From: Sporobolomyces roseus
Lineage: Eukaryota > Basidiomycota > Microbotryomycetes > Sporidiobolales > Sporidiobolaceae
Reading direction: 5' to 3'
Length of the DNA stretch: 64,000 nt
Assembly: GCA_016617785.1 (NCBI GenBank)
Contig: JADILM010000001.1
Location: 4,092,001-4,156,000 of the forward strand
In this document: one piece after another, positions 44,885 to 57,211 of the stretch
Layout of the letters: each line of letters starts with the position of its first letter
Position numbering within the stretch: the first letter of the stretch is position 1
The notes under the pieces: model-generated
What the model saw: only the letters and a program-made list of their open reading frames with translations
What the model was told of the DNA's origin: nothing
Databases searched by the model: none
Program-made: the position numbers and the translations under genes

Positions 44885-46955
44885 TTAGCTATCCGGATAT
44901 TCTTCCTCAGTTTCCCAACTCTTGATAAACTTCATCCTCCCCTCGAAATCCTCCTCTCCTTCACCCTCGTACCCATGCGCAGGCCCAATACTCTCCACTT
45001 TGCGGAAGTATCGACCAATAGTAGCATCCGTCAGGAGTCGAGCAATGATCCCAGGAGAAACTGGTTCAGGTGTGATGTTTTCTTGAGCGACATAACGAGT
45101 TGATCCGTCGGCGACGATTACGTGGTAGAAAGGTTGTTCACGTCCGAAAGGTAATCTGTCAACTTGCATCTGCATGATCCCTGTGGAAAGACGACTCGGG
45201 ATCAGCTTGAACCGAGTTTGAGAGAAAGGGAAGAGCAACGTACAAGTTTCGCTAGCTTCGCACTTGTAATCCCACCCACGAATGACCGCATGATACCCAA
45301 AGAGGCGGTGTCTGAACACATGTCCAATCTCCCACTTGATCTTTCCCGCAATCCATTTCTTCTCCTTTTCCCTCGAATCTTCATCCTCGATAGCCTCCAC
45401 CAACGCCTCAATCTTGGCGATTCGATCCTCATTATGCGGATCTCCTGAATAAGGAGCAGTCCTGAGTAGAGGTAGAACAGAGTTCGTGAGGAATGGAGCA
45501 TCATAAGGGAATTCGGCTTGAACGATCGAAGTGAGCCAATCGATATAATTCGGAGGACCCATGTCGAGTTGGGGATTGTTGGTCGATCCGGTACGAGGTG
45601 TGAGGGCGAGGAGAGAGTGGGAAATCGAGTAGAGGCAGGCGATTCCGAGGGTTTGGGTCGTCACTTGTCGAGTTTGAATCGAGGTCAAGATGTTGCGACT
45701 GACTCGAGTGCACTGCGGTCAAGATGGGGAGTCAGCACTAGATTGTGACTGCTATATATTGATTGAGACATACCATTTCACGAGCGGTGGCAGGGCGAAA
45801 GAACGAAGGTTGTTCAGTCAACGACATTGCCGTCAACATAGCTTTCAAAGCTGGTCGAGTCGGTAATCTTGCCCTCGGAGCGGCGTAAGGATTGACGTAA
45901 ACCCATTCCTCGGTTCCTCGAACTCGGAGTCCGGCGAGTACCGTTCCAGGAAACCCGATTGGTCGAACTTCGACATCTCGACATGTTGGTAGTCGGCGTA
46001 CGAAGGAACAGAAGATTGAGACTAATGTCATCGGAAGAGTTCCGTGATTGTTCTCGGGGTGAGCCGCGTTGACAAAAGCTAGTTCGACGTAGTGCTGTAA
46101 TGTGGAATGGAGGATTAGCGCAAGGAGAGGGAAAACTAGGGAGGAAGGTTATTTACGTTACTGAGATCGTGGAAGCTGCCCGCTGTGCTAGGCATGAGGT
46201 TGATAGAGAGCATATATTCGCATACTGTCGTCGCGATCCAATGAAGACGTTCGATCGGTTGCGAAGGAGAAGTCGAAGTTAGGGCGACTAGAGTCGGATG
46301 AAGCGATAGGTCGTAATGATGGCGCTCGATCTGTATGTGGGGAAAAGTCAGCACGTCTGACTCTTTATGGAGAAGGCTTTCGGCTTACGAGTTCGGGATC
46401 GAACCCTCGAAAGGCCCCAAACGCGTTGACTCCTCTCTCGAAATCCGCATCATCTTCCTCGTTCCTCAAATCCCTCTCGACGATTCCTTGCCAAGTCTTG
46501 ATCGCTTCATCTCTGAGAATCGTCTTTCTTGCCTCCTCCGACCAGTAGTGAAGACTGAGATAAGTTTCTGGTTTCTTCGAAGGTGAACGCCATTCCTCTC
46601 CATCCAAAACTTGCACTACATCACTTCCCAGCGAGTTTCTGAGCTCCTCCATCACTGGTAGGCGATTGAGCGGCTTCTGAAGTTCGCGAACTAGGGATTT
46701 CGCTCGTTGATCCGACAAAGCTCTCGCTCGAAAGGTTTCGTAAACCGTCTTCGGTGGCTCATCGGCCGGCGCAGCTTTGCCCCGTCGAAAGTATTCGAGT
46801 TCGAGAAGGGGACGCCATAAGATCGTCGAGCGAGATAGTTCGTTGAAGGCGCGAGAAGCGAGGGAAACGGAGAGGAGGGTGGGAAGGGTCGAAGGATCGG
46901 AAGCTTCGAGTTGGCAGAGGCAGTCGAGGACGAGCTCGGGTGGAAGTGTGGTCAT
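44885..46955 (-). CDS. FBXO21-like protein: F-box, transglutaminase-like (SirB1) and YccV/HspQ domains
   Basis: The start MTTLPPELVLDCLCQLEASD and RAFNELSRSTILWRPLLELE give an F-box. The middle part (YDLSLHPTLVALTS, ERLHWIATTVCEYML, FVNAAHPENNHGTLPMTL, GFPGTVLAGLRV) matches the SirB1/transglutaminase-like domain of FBXO21. The C-terminal part (IKWEIGHVFRHRLFGYHAVI, RGWDYKC, PFYHVIVADGSTRYVAQENI) is the YccV/HspQ hemimethylated-DNA-binding-like fold. FBXO21 proteins are SCF receptors in animals. About eight exons; it ends WETEEEYPDS. The three-domain order equals that of FBXO21, so assignment at family level is good; the substrate is unknown. Confidence 0.88.
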
Positions 46956-47787
46956 GTTGAGCGTTTTGAGAGGTGCGTGGGAGAGGGAAACCTGACGCGA
47001 GTGGAGTTGATCGAGGGAGAGTCTGCGAAAGAGGGGAGACCATGAAATGTCAGCTCATCCACGCGATCGGTCACGATTCACTTGAGTTGACCGATCCGTG
47101 AATCCCCTCTAGACCTGTTTCACTACTGACCAGCTGATAACGAGCTGCTGATAACGATCCGGCGCCACAAGTTCGATTCCCAACTCTGCACCTTTGCCTT
47201 TGCGTGATTCGAGCAGCTTGAGAGCGAGACATGGAGCTCACCTTCTCTGTCACACCTCTAGATCTCGGTTCACTTTGGGGAGTCGATTCTGAGATTCGGT
47301 AGATGAGGTAATCCAACTTTGGTGAACCGCTTGAATCTGCTTGACGATTGGCTGGACTGCCTGGATGGACAGTTGGAGAGCTGAGAGCTGATTGTGAAGA
47401 GACTAGGTGAGGCGTCGAGAGCAGACGAGGGCAACTTCGCTCCTTCGCTTTGCGTGCGACACGAATTTTAAGGAATTTATTTCAGCGTAATGAATTTTCC
47501 AGTCAGCTAGAAGGCTCGTCGAGAGCTTCAGACTGGCGGGCATTCCTCGTCTGTCCAACTCGAAAAATCGAACTCGGGAGAGAACTTCGAAAGTTCGCCG
47601 GGAGCTTCAGCTCCTCCATCTCACGCACCGGCTTCTGCTTCTTACGTATAGATCACAAGTAGGACCGCTCTGTACCCTTCTGCACCTCTCGGCAACGCCA
47701 GGTTGTCATCTTTCGCGACTTCCCCACTCTCCTCATTCAACCTCTTCCCTCTCCCCTCTTCCCTTCCCCTCTCCCTCGACAATAGCG
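46956..47787. promoter_or_regulatory. Divergent promoter region, FBXO21-like / acyltransferase
   Basis: About 830 bp. The right 110 bp is a C/T-rich leader for the acyltransferase gene. A tRNA-like GTTCGATTCCC at about 47171-47181 was examined and rejected. Direct repeats AGCTGATAACG and GCTGCTGATAACG lie near 47130-47157. No gene. Confidence 0.4.
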
Positions 47788-50700
47788 ATGTCGCCCTCAC
47801 AGCCAAAACCAATCTCATCTCCACCACCTACGCTCTCTACGTTAGGTCCAGATGATCCAGAAGCGTTGGCTTTGTTGGGAACCGACTTGTTACCTCGTTC
47901 AAGACCTTATTCTCGAGTATCAATCTCGGAAGGTGGTATCACTAGCTTGGAACCCATCTTGACGAATCAAGGAGAGAGGGAGAAAGTTATCAGAAAGAAG
48001 ATGGGGAACTCGAATCAGAGGAACTTGACAGAAGGTCATGCTGGACACATTAGAGCTGATCCGCTAGAGGTGAGTCTACCCTTATCTCCCGAGAGACATC
48101 TATCTGACGGGTAGGGTACCCCTTCGACAGTTCGGAAAGCAAATGTCTCTTTGGGCGACGGGAACCGGTTGGAGAGCTTACGATAGTTCGTCGTCTATTT
48201 CCCTCTCTTTCGTTCCCTTTTCGGATGTTCTCACTCAATCGACCATGAACAGACTACGTTGGAGCTCGAGTATTCTACGAAGGTTACAGCGATTCATGCA
48301 TTCGAGGGATCATGACTTCTCCTCAAGTTCAAGCGAAACAGAGACAAGTCGTCGAAGACCGTCTAGCCGCACTACACCTACCGGACAACGCGAAGCTGAG
48401 ATTAAAGAAGAAGGAGCAGATAGAGAAACAAGTCAGGGCGGAGACGGCAAAGATCGCAGAGGGTTTAGTTACGAGAATGGATTCGGTTCGGTTCCTTCGA
48501 TTCTTTGGAGCGCTCGTCAACAATTTGCTCGTTCGGCTCTATCATCAAGGAATCGAGATCGATATCAAAGAGTACGCGAGGTTCAAGGAGGTAGCAACCT
48601 ATGCAGCTTCGAAGAAACAATCTCTACTCATTCTTCCTTGTCACAAATCTCACATCGATTACCTCAGTAAGTTGCCTGTGCCCCCTCGTCTCGCCTCAAC
48701 CATCTAGTAGCCAGCTGAAACTCTCCCCTGCGCAACCAGCGATTTCGTGGCTATTCTTCCGACTCGGTTTATCCCTACCTCATATCGTAGCAGGCGAAAA
48801 TCTGAACATGCCTGTCGTCGGACCTGCTCTCGCAAAGTGCGGAGCGTTCTTCATTCGTCGATCATTCGGGAACGATCCTATCTACAACACTGTCGTCAAG
48901 GATTACATTGAGCAACTTTTAGCCAGTGGTGCGAATAGTGAGTTTTCTACCACTTCATTCGCCAGAGATGGATGGTCTAGCTGACGAGCTCGAGCTCTGG
49001 TCGTCGCTGAACAGTTGAATGCTTCAGTACGAACCCTTTCTTTCTGGACAAAAGCTGTTTTTTTCGAAACTAATTACTTCGCATCATCTGCAGTCGAAGG
49101 ATCTCGAAGTCGTACCGGAAAGCTTCTGCCACCTAAACTTGGGATTTTGAAGTACGTCCTCGAGGCGCTAGAGAGTGGGAAGATGGAAGATTGTTGGCTC
49201 TGTCCGATCTCGCTTCAGTACGACAAGGTTATCGAGACGGAAAGTTACGTCAACGAGCTATTAGGTAACCCAAAGGAGAAGGAAAGGTCAGTCACTGCCG
49301 CTTTCTGCCCTGCTCTTTCGATCTTCGCTGACTTTGGTGAGTTTCGAAATAGTCTCGGTGGATTACTGCTCAACACACGAGTGGTACAGCTCGAACTAGG
49401 CCGTATCGACGTGAGGTTCCAGAAGCCCTTCTCTCTCAAGGGCTGGCTCAACGAACAACTTGAACGAAGGACTCATGCTCCTCTCGATCCGGACGGCAAG
49501 AGACCTCGAAAAGATCAAGCGACATTGCTCAAGGCTTTAGGTTACGAAGTTCTCGCGGGGATCAACGATGTACAGATCGTCATGCCTGCTGGGTTGCTCG
49601 GAGCTGTATTGTTGACCATTCGAGGACGAGTGAGCTCACATGCTTTTTCCCTCGATCTATTCAGGAGTCGCTTGACTGACTATGCACTCCATGGCAGGGT
49701 GTTGGAAAGAGTGAACTCATCAAGCGAGTGTTGTGGTTGAAAGAAGCTATTGAGAAGCGAGGCGGTCAAGTCGCAGATTTCGGTCAAATGTCGGTCGAAG
49801 AAGTCGTCGATCGGTTAGCCTATTGCCCTTTGTTAAGCGACCGTCTTTCGCTGATCCATAAGTGAATCGACAGTACACTCGTCGTCTTGAAGGATCTCGT
49901 CGGTGAAACTCCCGGCCTGATCGAACCGACCTATCACCCAATCGATCGATTCCGACTCTCGTTCTACCGCAACCAAGTCATCCATCTCTTCGTCGAAGAA
50001 GCACTTCTCTGCGCTGTGCTCTACACTCGGGTCAAAGCAGGAGGAGCAGCACCTGCGCAGAGAATGGAAAGAAGCGAGCTGTTGAGGGAGTTGCGATTCT
50101 TGTCGAGGTTGATGCAAAACGAATTCGTTTTCGCTACAGAGGGACTTTTCGTCAATGCAGAGAGGGTGCATCCAGTCTCATCATCTCGTTGAACGAAGCT
50201 GTGCTGATCGTTTGACTTGTGTAGGTTATTGCATCGCTCGTCGCCGACGGAGTCATTTGTGTCGAGGGTGATTTGATTGGTCTATCATCAGATGAACGAG
50301 CTGCGGGAAGAAACAACTACGACTTCTTCTGTTTCTTGGTCTGGCCATTTGTCGAGGGATGTGAGTCGAGCTTTCCTTTCTCATCGAGTGTTTCGAGGTT
50401 CGGAACTGACTCATTACGGATCTTCCATCACAGATTGGCTCGCGGCAGTCTCGCTCTTCGCTCTTGCCCCCTTCTCGCCACCTACCTCAGCCGATCAACC
50501 CGTCGCGTGGTTTGCCGAGAAAGCATTCCAATCAAGCGCTCAATTACTCGCCAAAACTCTTTTCGCTCAAGGAGATGTTAGTTACCTCGAGGCTGTTAAT
50601 CAAGGTGAGTCTTACCTATGTAAATCTCTACGAACCTTCGCTGACGAATCCGCCAAATGTCTAGCTACATTGCTCAACGCTTTCCAGCGAATGGTTGACC

Positions 50701-51208
50701 TCGGATTGATCCTTACTCGAAGAAGTACCGGGAAGAAACAAGTACCGCTCATGGCGCTCCATCCAGAGTGGGTACCGTCGAGGAACGCAGATGGATCGAT
50801 CGAGGCGGAAGGTCAACTTTGGACTTTCGTCGAAAGATTGTCGAGGTTCCGAAGGGAGGGTAAAAAGTGAGTCCTTCTCCCTGCTCCATCACTCATCATC
50901 GAGCCCGATACTGACTCCGCTCGTCTCATAGTCGACGAGATAATCGTACTGGTACGTTTACTCTTCTTTGAAGAGGTCGTTTTGACGGAAAACTTGAGCT
51001 GATCGTTTCACTTCCTCCCGCACAGTCTCATCTCGCGTCTTTGCTCATTGCGCCGCCATCTCTCCTGACGCTCGTTACTCCTTCAGAGCCCCTCCCGAGC
51101 TTCTTCACTGACTCCTATGGTTGACTGCAGGTCGTCGAATACTCTGGAATGATCAACGATGCACCGAAAAGCGATTTCTGGGCCGAGAAACGACAGGCGA
51201 ATCTATAG
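47788..51208 (+). CDS. Glycerol-3-phosphate / dihydroxyacetone-phosphate acyltransferase (PlsB/GNPAT type)
   Basis: Acylates glycerol-3-phosphate or DHAP, the first step of glycerolipid or ether-lipid synthesis. The start MSPSQPKPISSPPPTLSTL leads to a helical region (WATGTGWRAYDNYVGARVFY). The acyltransferase motifs are I, CHKSHIDYL (H-x4-D); II, GAFFIRRSF; III, FIEGSRSRTGK; and IV, CPISLQYDKVIE. The GPAT C-terminal domain follows (QVIHLFVEEALLCAVLYTR, LLRELRFLSRLMQNEF). About 15 exons. Motif III is assembled through a 12-nt exon (49015-49026). My preferred 3' end uses a 20-nt exon (50932-50951), an 11-nt exon (51026-51036, weak donor GTCTTT) and a last exon 51131-51208 reading VVEYSGMINDAPKSDFWAEK and ending QANL. 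That tail resembles the catalase peroxisomal signal. Without the last splice the protein would stop at 51111. Confidence 0.9.
49015..49026 (+). other. 12-nt microexon encoding the start of acyltransferase motif III
   Basis: TTGAATGCTTCA between acceptor GAACAG and donor GTACGA. With split codons at both ends it reads I-E-C-F-I and joins ASGAN to EGSRSRTGK, restoring the substrate-binding motif. Without it the frame and the motif are lost. Confidence 0.8.
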
Positions 51209-51477
51209 GTAGGACGGAATTATCTAGTAGTACATGTTGTAGACGTCTTCAGTGCAGTAAAATCTTACTCTTTGCGAAACGGATTCGGGCTTTGGCCGAG
51301 GGAGAAAACTTGCGATGATGCGCTCTTTAAACTCTTCCACCAGCCGTTCACGACACCTTACAACTACAGCACAGAGAGGTAGATCGACTGCACTCGCCCT
51401 ACGAACGCTCAAGCAGCTCTCCCTCCTTTCTTAACCCCTTTCCATCGACTGCGGTTTACAGATCAAAGGAAAGGATC

Positions 51478-54132
51478 ATGCCTATTCAACGACTGTCTCG
51501 CTCTACGCCAATTGTACAACTGTCACTACTCTTACCAACCATATTAAAAGCATATGCAGCACCAACGGCTTGGATCACAGGCCATGATGATGCACCTGAA
51601 GTTCCTCCTGGATCGAGCAGTTCGTTCAATTCCCCTCTGTTTCTGCCACCTGGAGTCCATAGTAGCTAATTGAGAGCTATTGTATACAGTCTTCTGGTGG
51701 AAGTTGGGACTTTCGGGAGTTCTCGTTTTGTTAGGTGAGCTGAATTCTTTCAATTATTTCGCACGTTCAGGATTCTGACTTTTACCTCTCTACGGTCAGG
51801 TGGTGTCTTTGCCGGTATGCTTCGATCGGAACTCGGAGGAGATGTACCTCAGCTGATATCGGATGTGCAGGTTTGACTCTCGGACTGATGGGACTTGATT
51901 TGGTCAATTTGCAAGGTGAGTCGCTGCAGTTTCCCTCTCGGCTCGTCTTGGAGCCTCAAGGTACTCATGGACTTATCTTGATTCAGTGCTGTCGACATCT
52001 GGAACGGAACAAGAGCAGAGGGATGCGAAAAAGGTCATCAAATTGCTGGAACGAGGCAGACATTGGGTTTTGGTCGTCTTACTTCTCTCTAATGTCGTCG
52101 TCAATGAGTCCCTACGTATGTTCATGTTCGCTCTCGCTCCCGCTTCCGCCAACTGACTAGATCGTGTTATGCAACAGCTATTTTCCTCGATTCCATTCTT
52201 GGAGGTGGAGTCGGTGCTGTCGTAGTCTCGACAACTCTGATTGTGAGCGCTCTTTCTCGATCAGCGTCCACCCGCCCTTCTGAGCTGATGTTGCCCGCCC
52301 CTATAGGTCATTTTCGGAGAAATCGCACCTCAATGTTCGCTTCGTTTGACTCATCTGCTCCTTCCCTCCATTCTGACGATACTCTTTCCACAGCTGTCTG
52401 CGCTCGTTACGGTCTTCGAATTGGAGCTGCAACTGCTCCGTTTGTGTTGGCTCTCATGTACCTCGAATTCCCCATCGCTTACCCCATCGCCAAACTTCTC
52501 GACTATCTTCTCGGTGAAGAGACGGGAACGCTTTACAAGAAGGCTGAGCTGAAGACTTTCGTCGGTCTCCATCGTCGTAAGTCGCCAGCTACCCACTCGA
52601 ATTGTGCGAGTTTCGACTAATCTGAATTTGGTCGAGTAGAATTCGGTGAAGAAACCTTGAGTGAAGATGAAGCGACTATCATTTCTTCAGTTCTCGAGTG
52701 CGTTCTGTCGTCCCCGAGTTGATTGCTCCGTGACAGTGTACTGATAGTAAGGGTTCGATGTAGCTTGAACGACAAGAGCGTTGAAGATATCATGACTCCT
52801 CTTGAGGGTACGAAGCCTTCATCCTGGCTAACTAGTACTCAAACTCACGCTCCTCTGTCGACAGATATCTATTCGCTTGCTTCCGACGTCAAGCTCAATC
52901 ACGCAGTCGTCGATCAGGTGAGTCTTGCCTTCTTGACGAAACCCGGAAACATCGTTTGACACAGCTTTGGCGTTTCCTCGTAGATCCTCGTTTCCGGTCA
53001 CTCTCGTATCCCTGTTCATCATCCGGGAGACCCGACAGATTTCGTGGGCATGCTTAGTCAGTACTCTTCCCGCTGTTTGAGCTCTATCGCCCTTACTGAC
53101 GTCGACTTTTCGCTTCCTCTAGTCGTGAAAAAGGTTTGTTTCGAGTCGTTGAATCACTCTCCGGTTCTCGAGCCAGAAGAACTGACTCTACTTCTCCTCG
53201 TTGATACAGTTGATCTCGTATGATCCCGACGACGAAAAGTAAGTTTTCGTCCTGCGACCCACTCAGCTTCTGATCGCTTACTTTTTACGGTTCTTCGTCG
53301 GCAGAACCATTGGCGATATGGCTCTCTCTATCCTACCAGAAGTCGGACCTGACGCTTCATGCTTGGACCTTCTCAACTTCTTTCAAACCGGTAGAAGTCA
53401 CATCCTCCTTGTTTCCAAGGTAAAGCTACTCTTGTTCAACTCCTCGAAGGTTCTATGGCTGATCCCGATCGCGACTTTGTGTAGACTCCTGGAGATCCTG
53501 GAGGAGCTATCGGTGTTGTTTCGCTCGAGGATGTTATCGAAGAGATGATTGGAGAAGAGGTGAGCAGCCTCCGTTTTGATTCTATCAGATTTATGACTGA
53601 CCTCGGTTTCGTTACGATAGATTGTCGACGAGACTGATCTTTACGTCGTGAGTATCGGACTCATCGAAGCTTGACATACTCTCGATTATTGCTGATGCAG
53701 CTCACTCTCTCGCAGGACATTCACATGAAGACCAAGGTCATTCGAGGTCCTCGCAAACCTGCTGCTGGCAAACTTGCTCCTCTCATCGCAGGCGAGTCTC
53801 CTCATACTCCTGATCTTCGCACGAAACCCAATTCACTAACGCTTCTCCTTCTTTCAGGTGTTATTGAGCGTCGTCGTCAAGCACGCCGTACCAACACTGC
53901 CGAGTTCGTTCCCAGTAACGGCCAGCTCGAAGTTACCATCCCGTCAGCAAATCGCAATACGGCAAAGAGCGGTTTCGACAAGGTCAAGCTTCGTGGAGGA
54001 GGAGTTCCTGAACGTCGCATCACTTCGACGGGCAACCAGACCCCTCGAACAAGTAACAACTCGCCCGATTCGAGCGCGTTCCACATTCCACCAGACGAAA
54101 GACAACCGCTCCTCGGTTCGTCGAACCAATAG
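51478..54132 (+). CDS. MAM3: CNNM/Mam3-type DUF21-CBS metal transporter
   Basis: Membrane protein linked to Mg/Mn homeostasis (vacuolar Mam3 in yeast, CNNM in animals). A signal peptide-like start, [20 protein letters not shown], leads to the DUF21 domain: [68 protein letters not shown]. Then [23 protein letters not shown] and the CBS pair follow: [74 protein letters not shown] and [19 protein letters not shown]. The C-terminal tail is disordered and ends [11 protein letters not shown]. More than 15 exons, some tiny: 51800-51814 (15 nt) and 53123-53133 (11 nt). Confidence 0.92.
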
Positions 54133-55013
54133 TCGTTTCAATTCAAACCCTCCCTCCTTGGCCTCCCTCTCTCCCATTCTTCTCACTCCTCGTTAACTCG
54201 TCTACAACGACGCATATTGCAACCTCGTCTCCCCTGGAACAACACATGTGAAACTCGCAACCTTTTCTGACTCTCTCGATACTCCTTTCTTCTCTTCTCT
54301 CTCCTCTTTGTTCCGCCCAGAGAGGGATTCTTTGTCTCCTTCTTTCAATTCGGGAAACAAGGGGAAGATGAAAGGAGAGAAGAACAAACAAAGACTATGA
54401 TTGAGCTTGATCAAACAGATGGATCTCGAAGTAAATTGAGGCGAGATCGCAATCAAGGATCTTTTTAAGTTTGCATTGTAAGGAAGGCGTTGCTCCCGAG
54501 AAAGAAGGAACGATCTTCGATGTTAGATTGATTCCGACAAAGTGCCGACTTCGGTAGGGTCGCTGGAACACTTCAAGCGAGTGTCGATTTCACTTCGCAG
54601 CGACTTTGGAGGCTCAGAGCTGTCGCCAGCTGATATACTTCGAGCAGCCGAAGGGGACCTCGCTCTGTGGTTTATCAGGGACGAAACGACTACAGCTTAC
54701 TCACTAGCAGGAATAAGTTTCGGGGCGAAAAAGATCGACGGAAAATGAAAGAGGAAGGTTTCCCCAAATTTCTTCTCAGTCTTTAACACGCTTGCTCGGC
54801 TGGCACCTGAGAATCGTTCCGTCCATCTTCGTTCATCGCCGCTTTCGTTCGGCTCCTTCCTCACTCATCCACCATTCGCCCTCGTGAGCAGCGATACTTT
54901 TACTCTTTGCGGTCAACCTGCAAAGCGTGGTAGCTAAATCTACTTGCCGAACTCGTAGCCGAAAGCACTCTGCTCTAGCCCTGAGGAACACCCCACCGTT
55001 CAAGTTTATCGGG
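54133..55013. promoter_or_regulatory. Long upstream region of the WetA-like gene
   Basis: About 880 bp with no supported gene. In-frame sequence upstream of 55014 is open back to about 54900 but lacks an ATG, so a spliced 5' exon is possible. The left part is the 3' flank of the CNNM gene. Confidence 0.4.
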
Positions 55014-57211
55014 ATGGCAGAGTTTGAAGAAGCAATCAATCCAACTAGTTTCGAAACATCACTCACAGAAGACTCGACGCTATGGACTGCTTACACCTAT
55101 GCTACACAACAACCGAATTATCCGACCGAGTCGATCTATCCTCTACCACCGACAGCCGGAGTTAATTCTGGGATCGAGACTTCTTCGAGATTGAAACAGA
55201 GTAATGGCAGTAGTCGGACAGGTTTAACTTCGATGGGAAACCGTGAAGCGCTGTATGGAGGTTATCATGAGGCAGAGACTGGATTAGGATTCGACAGCTA
55301 CCTCGATACGACCTTCGACGAACACCTTTTCCTTCAACCTCATTACTCAACTTCTTCCTCCTCGCATTCGAATCCCTCTCCTTCGCCCAACCTTCCTCCA
55401 CTCTCCTCTGCCGATTCTACTCCATCTTCCTCCTCTGCGCTTCACACTCCTTACGGTCCTTTCGATTCTACTCCTCCCACCGCTGGCCTTCTTCTCCCTT
55501 CCGCACCCATCGGCGAAAATTACTCGAACACATCTAGTTCTTGTTTCGCTCAGCTCCAAGAATCTTACCTAGAAGGTCACTCTCAGCAGCAGCAGCACCA
55601 ACTCCCTCAGCAACCGTCCTCTGACGCCCTCGCCGTCTCTTCCTCCGCTCCACCCATGACTCCCCGACGAAATGCTCCTTCGACCACTCAACTATGGCGA
55701 TCTCCCTCGACTCAGTCCGTCACCTCGAGTCCGAGTAAATCTCCTTACGCCCAACGAGCGAAACCTTACGACCGTCCCCTCGATTCTCCTTCGAAAGATT
55801 CCTCTTTCTTCGAATCGCCCACGAAAAGTATCGTTCGTCGCAACTTGCCGACACAGCAACAGCAGGAGGAGGGGAACTTGAGTCCAACGAAAGCGAGTCG
55901 GAGACATCAGGCCAAACTCAGCATCGAAGTTCCGTCGAAGTACGGTTTACGATCTCGACTCCCCGTAATCGCTGCTTCTCCCCAAGTGCCTTCAACGTCA
56001 GGAGGGAGGTTCGAAGGTTCGGATTCGCTCATGCAGTCGGTCAGCCGTAGGGAGGAGCTCGAATTGTCGGAGACCACGCTTCAACAAGTGCAAGATTTGC
56101 TTCAGGAATTCGGACCGATGGCACCGAGTGGATCGTTCGACGACGGAGGCGTATCCCACCATTCGAATGGTCTGCCGCATTCGCAAGGACCTTCGTCTTC
56201 GGCTTCGAACGATGCCCGATATTGCGTCTCTGGCGTTTCACTCTCGCTCGAAGATATGGCTCAACTCGACGATCCTTCTCTCACTGCCGCCTTCGACTCG
56301 GTCACCATGCAGAACTACCCAGCTTCCGCACCTCCTTACCAAACAAGCTTCAACTTTCGAGAACCTCCTTCACCTTCACCTTACCATCTCTCAGTCCCGA
56401 ATTCTGCTCATCACACACCGATGCCAACCTCCTCCCCAAGCTACGTCTTCGATTCTAGTCATCAAACTGAACAACAGTACGAACAATGGTCACCTTCCTC
56501 CTACGCTGCGACTGAACAGACTCCTTTCAATTCCCACCTTCGCTCGATCTCAGCTCCTCGATCCGCTTACTATCCTTCGGCGCACGATCTGGCTTCGCTG
56601 CCTTCCTATCCTCCTCCATCGTCTCAGTCCCTCGCAGCCACCTACTCGACCCACTCTCTGCCGGCTCAGAATTCCCCTCATCGACCTGCTCGCCAACGTC
56701 GTTCTTCAATCGCTTCTGGATCGATGCCGAATGGCTCGTCCTGGTCTCATGTTCCTCCTCGCCCTCAACAAGCTCATCATTCGCATTCTTACGGCCCTCC
56801 TCCAGCATCTCCTTCATCTCGACATCGCTCACCGTATCACGACGTACCTCTCCCGCTTCGACCGGCGCCTCCTGCAGGAACATCTTGGGATCCTTCTCCA
56901 CCTCCTTCTCCGACAAAGACTGCATCGCCGACGAAAGCAAGTCAGCCATCCCCGACGAAGAAGAAGAAGGCCACCGGTGCGAAAGCGAGGAATCCTTCAG
57001 CCATGTTTGTTAACTTTTCCGCTGCAGATGCTGTACGTTCCTTCTTGACACTTCTCACGTGTTTCCTATGCTGATCTAATTTTTGCAATGTTTACAGAAA
57101 AAGCTGCTGAGCGGAGTGGCACCTTCGGGAAGTTCGAAAAAGAAGCGTGAAGAAGAAGAAGAAGCTGCGAGATTAGCAGAACAACAATCTCAACTTTCCA
57201 CAGCCGTCTGA
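55014..57211 (+). CDS. WetA-like developmental regulator
   Basis: Large disordered protein, about 710 residues, very rich in Ser, Pro and Gln, with repeated TPxK/SPTK motifs (SPSKSPYAQRAK, SPTKTASPTKASQPSPTKKK). The only conserved-looking block is the C-terminus, AMFVNFSAADAKKLLSGVAP and SGSSKKKREEEEEAARLAEQ, split by the single intron. It closely resembles the signature end of fungal WetA proteins (FVNFTP..S.KILTGVAPSGSSKTKARRE), which control spore maturation and wall gene expression in Aspergillus. The start chosen, MAEFEEAINPTSFETSL, is the first ATG in the open frame. Nuclear location fits the basic tail. The WetA assignment rests on that one motif and the overall layout. Confidence 0.75.

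Noticed and set aside
47150..47185. tRNA-like T-arm (GTTCGATTCCC)
   Set aside because: The T stem does not pair, and no acceptor or anticodon arms are found at the right distances on either strand.
49015..49740. Independent gene starting MNASVRTL
   Set aside because: It is the acyltransferase frame read through an intron; the real exon there is a 12-nt microexon.
51109..51111. Stop of the acyltransferase at 51109-51111
   Set aside because: Possible, but a strong branch point and acceptor and a phase-0 protein-like exon ending QANL follow. Kept as the alternative model.
54927..55013. Start of the WetA-like protein at 54927
   Set aside because: The codon there is GTG, not ATG; the first ATG in the frame is at 55014.
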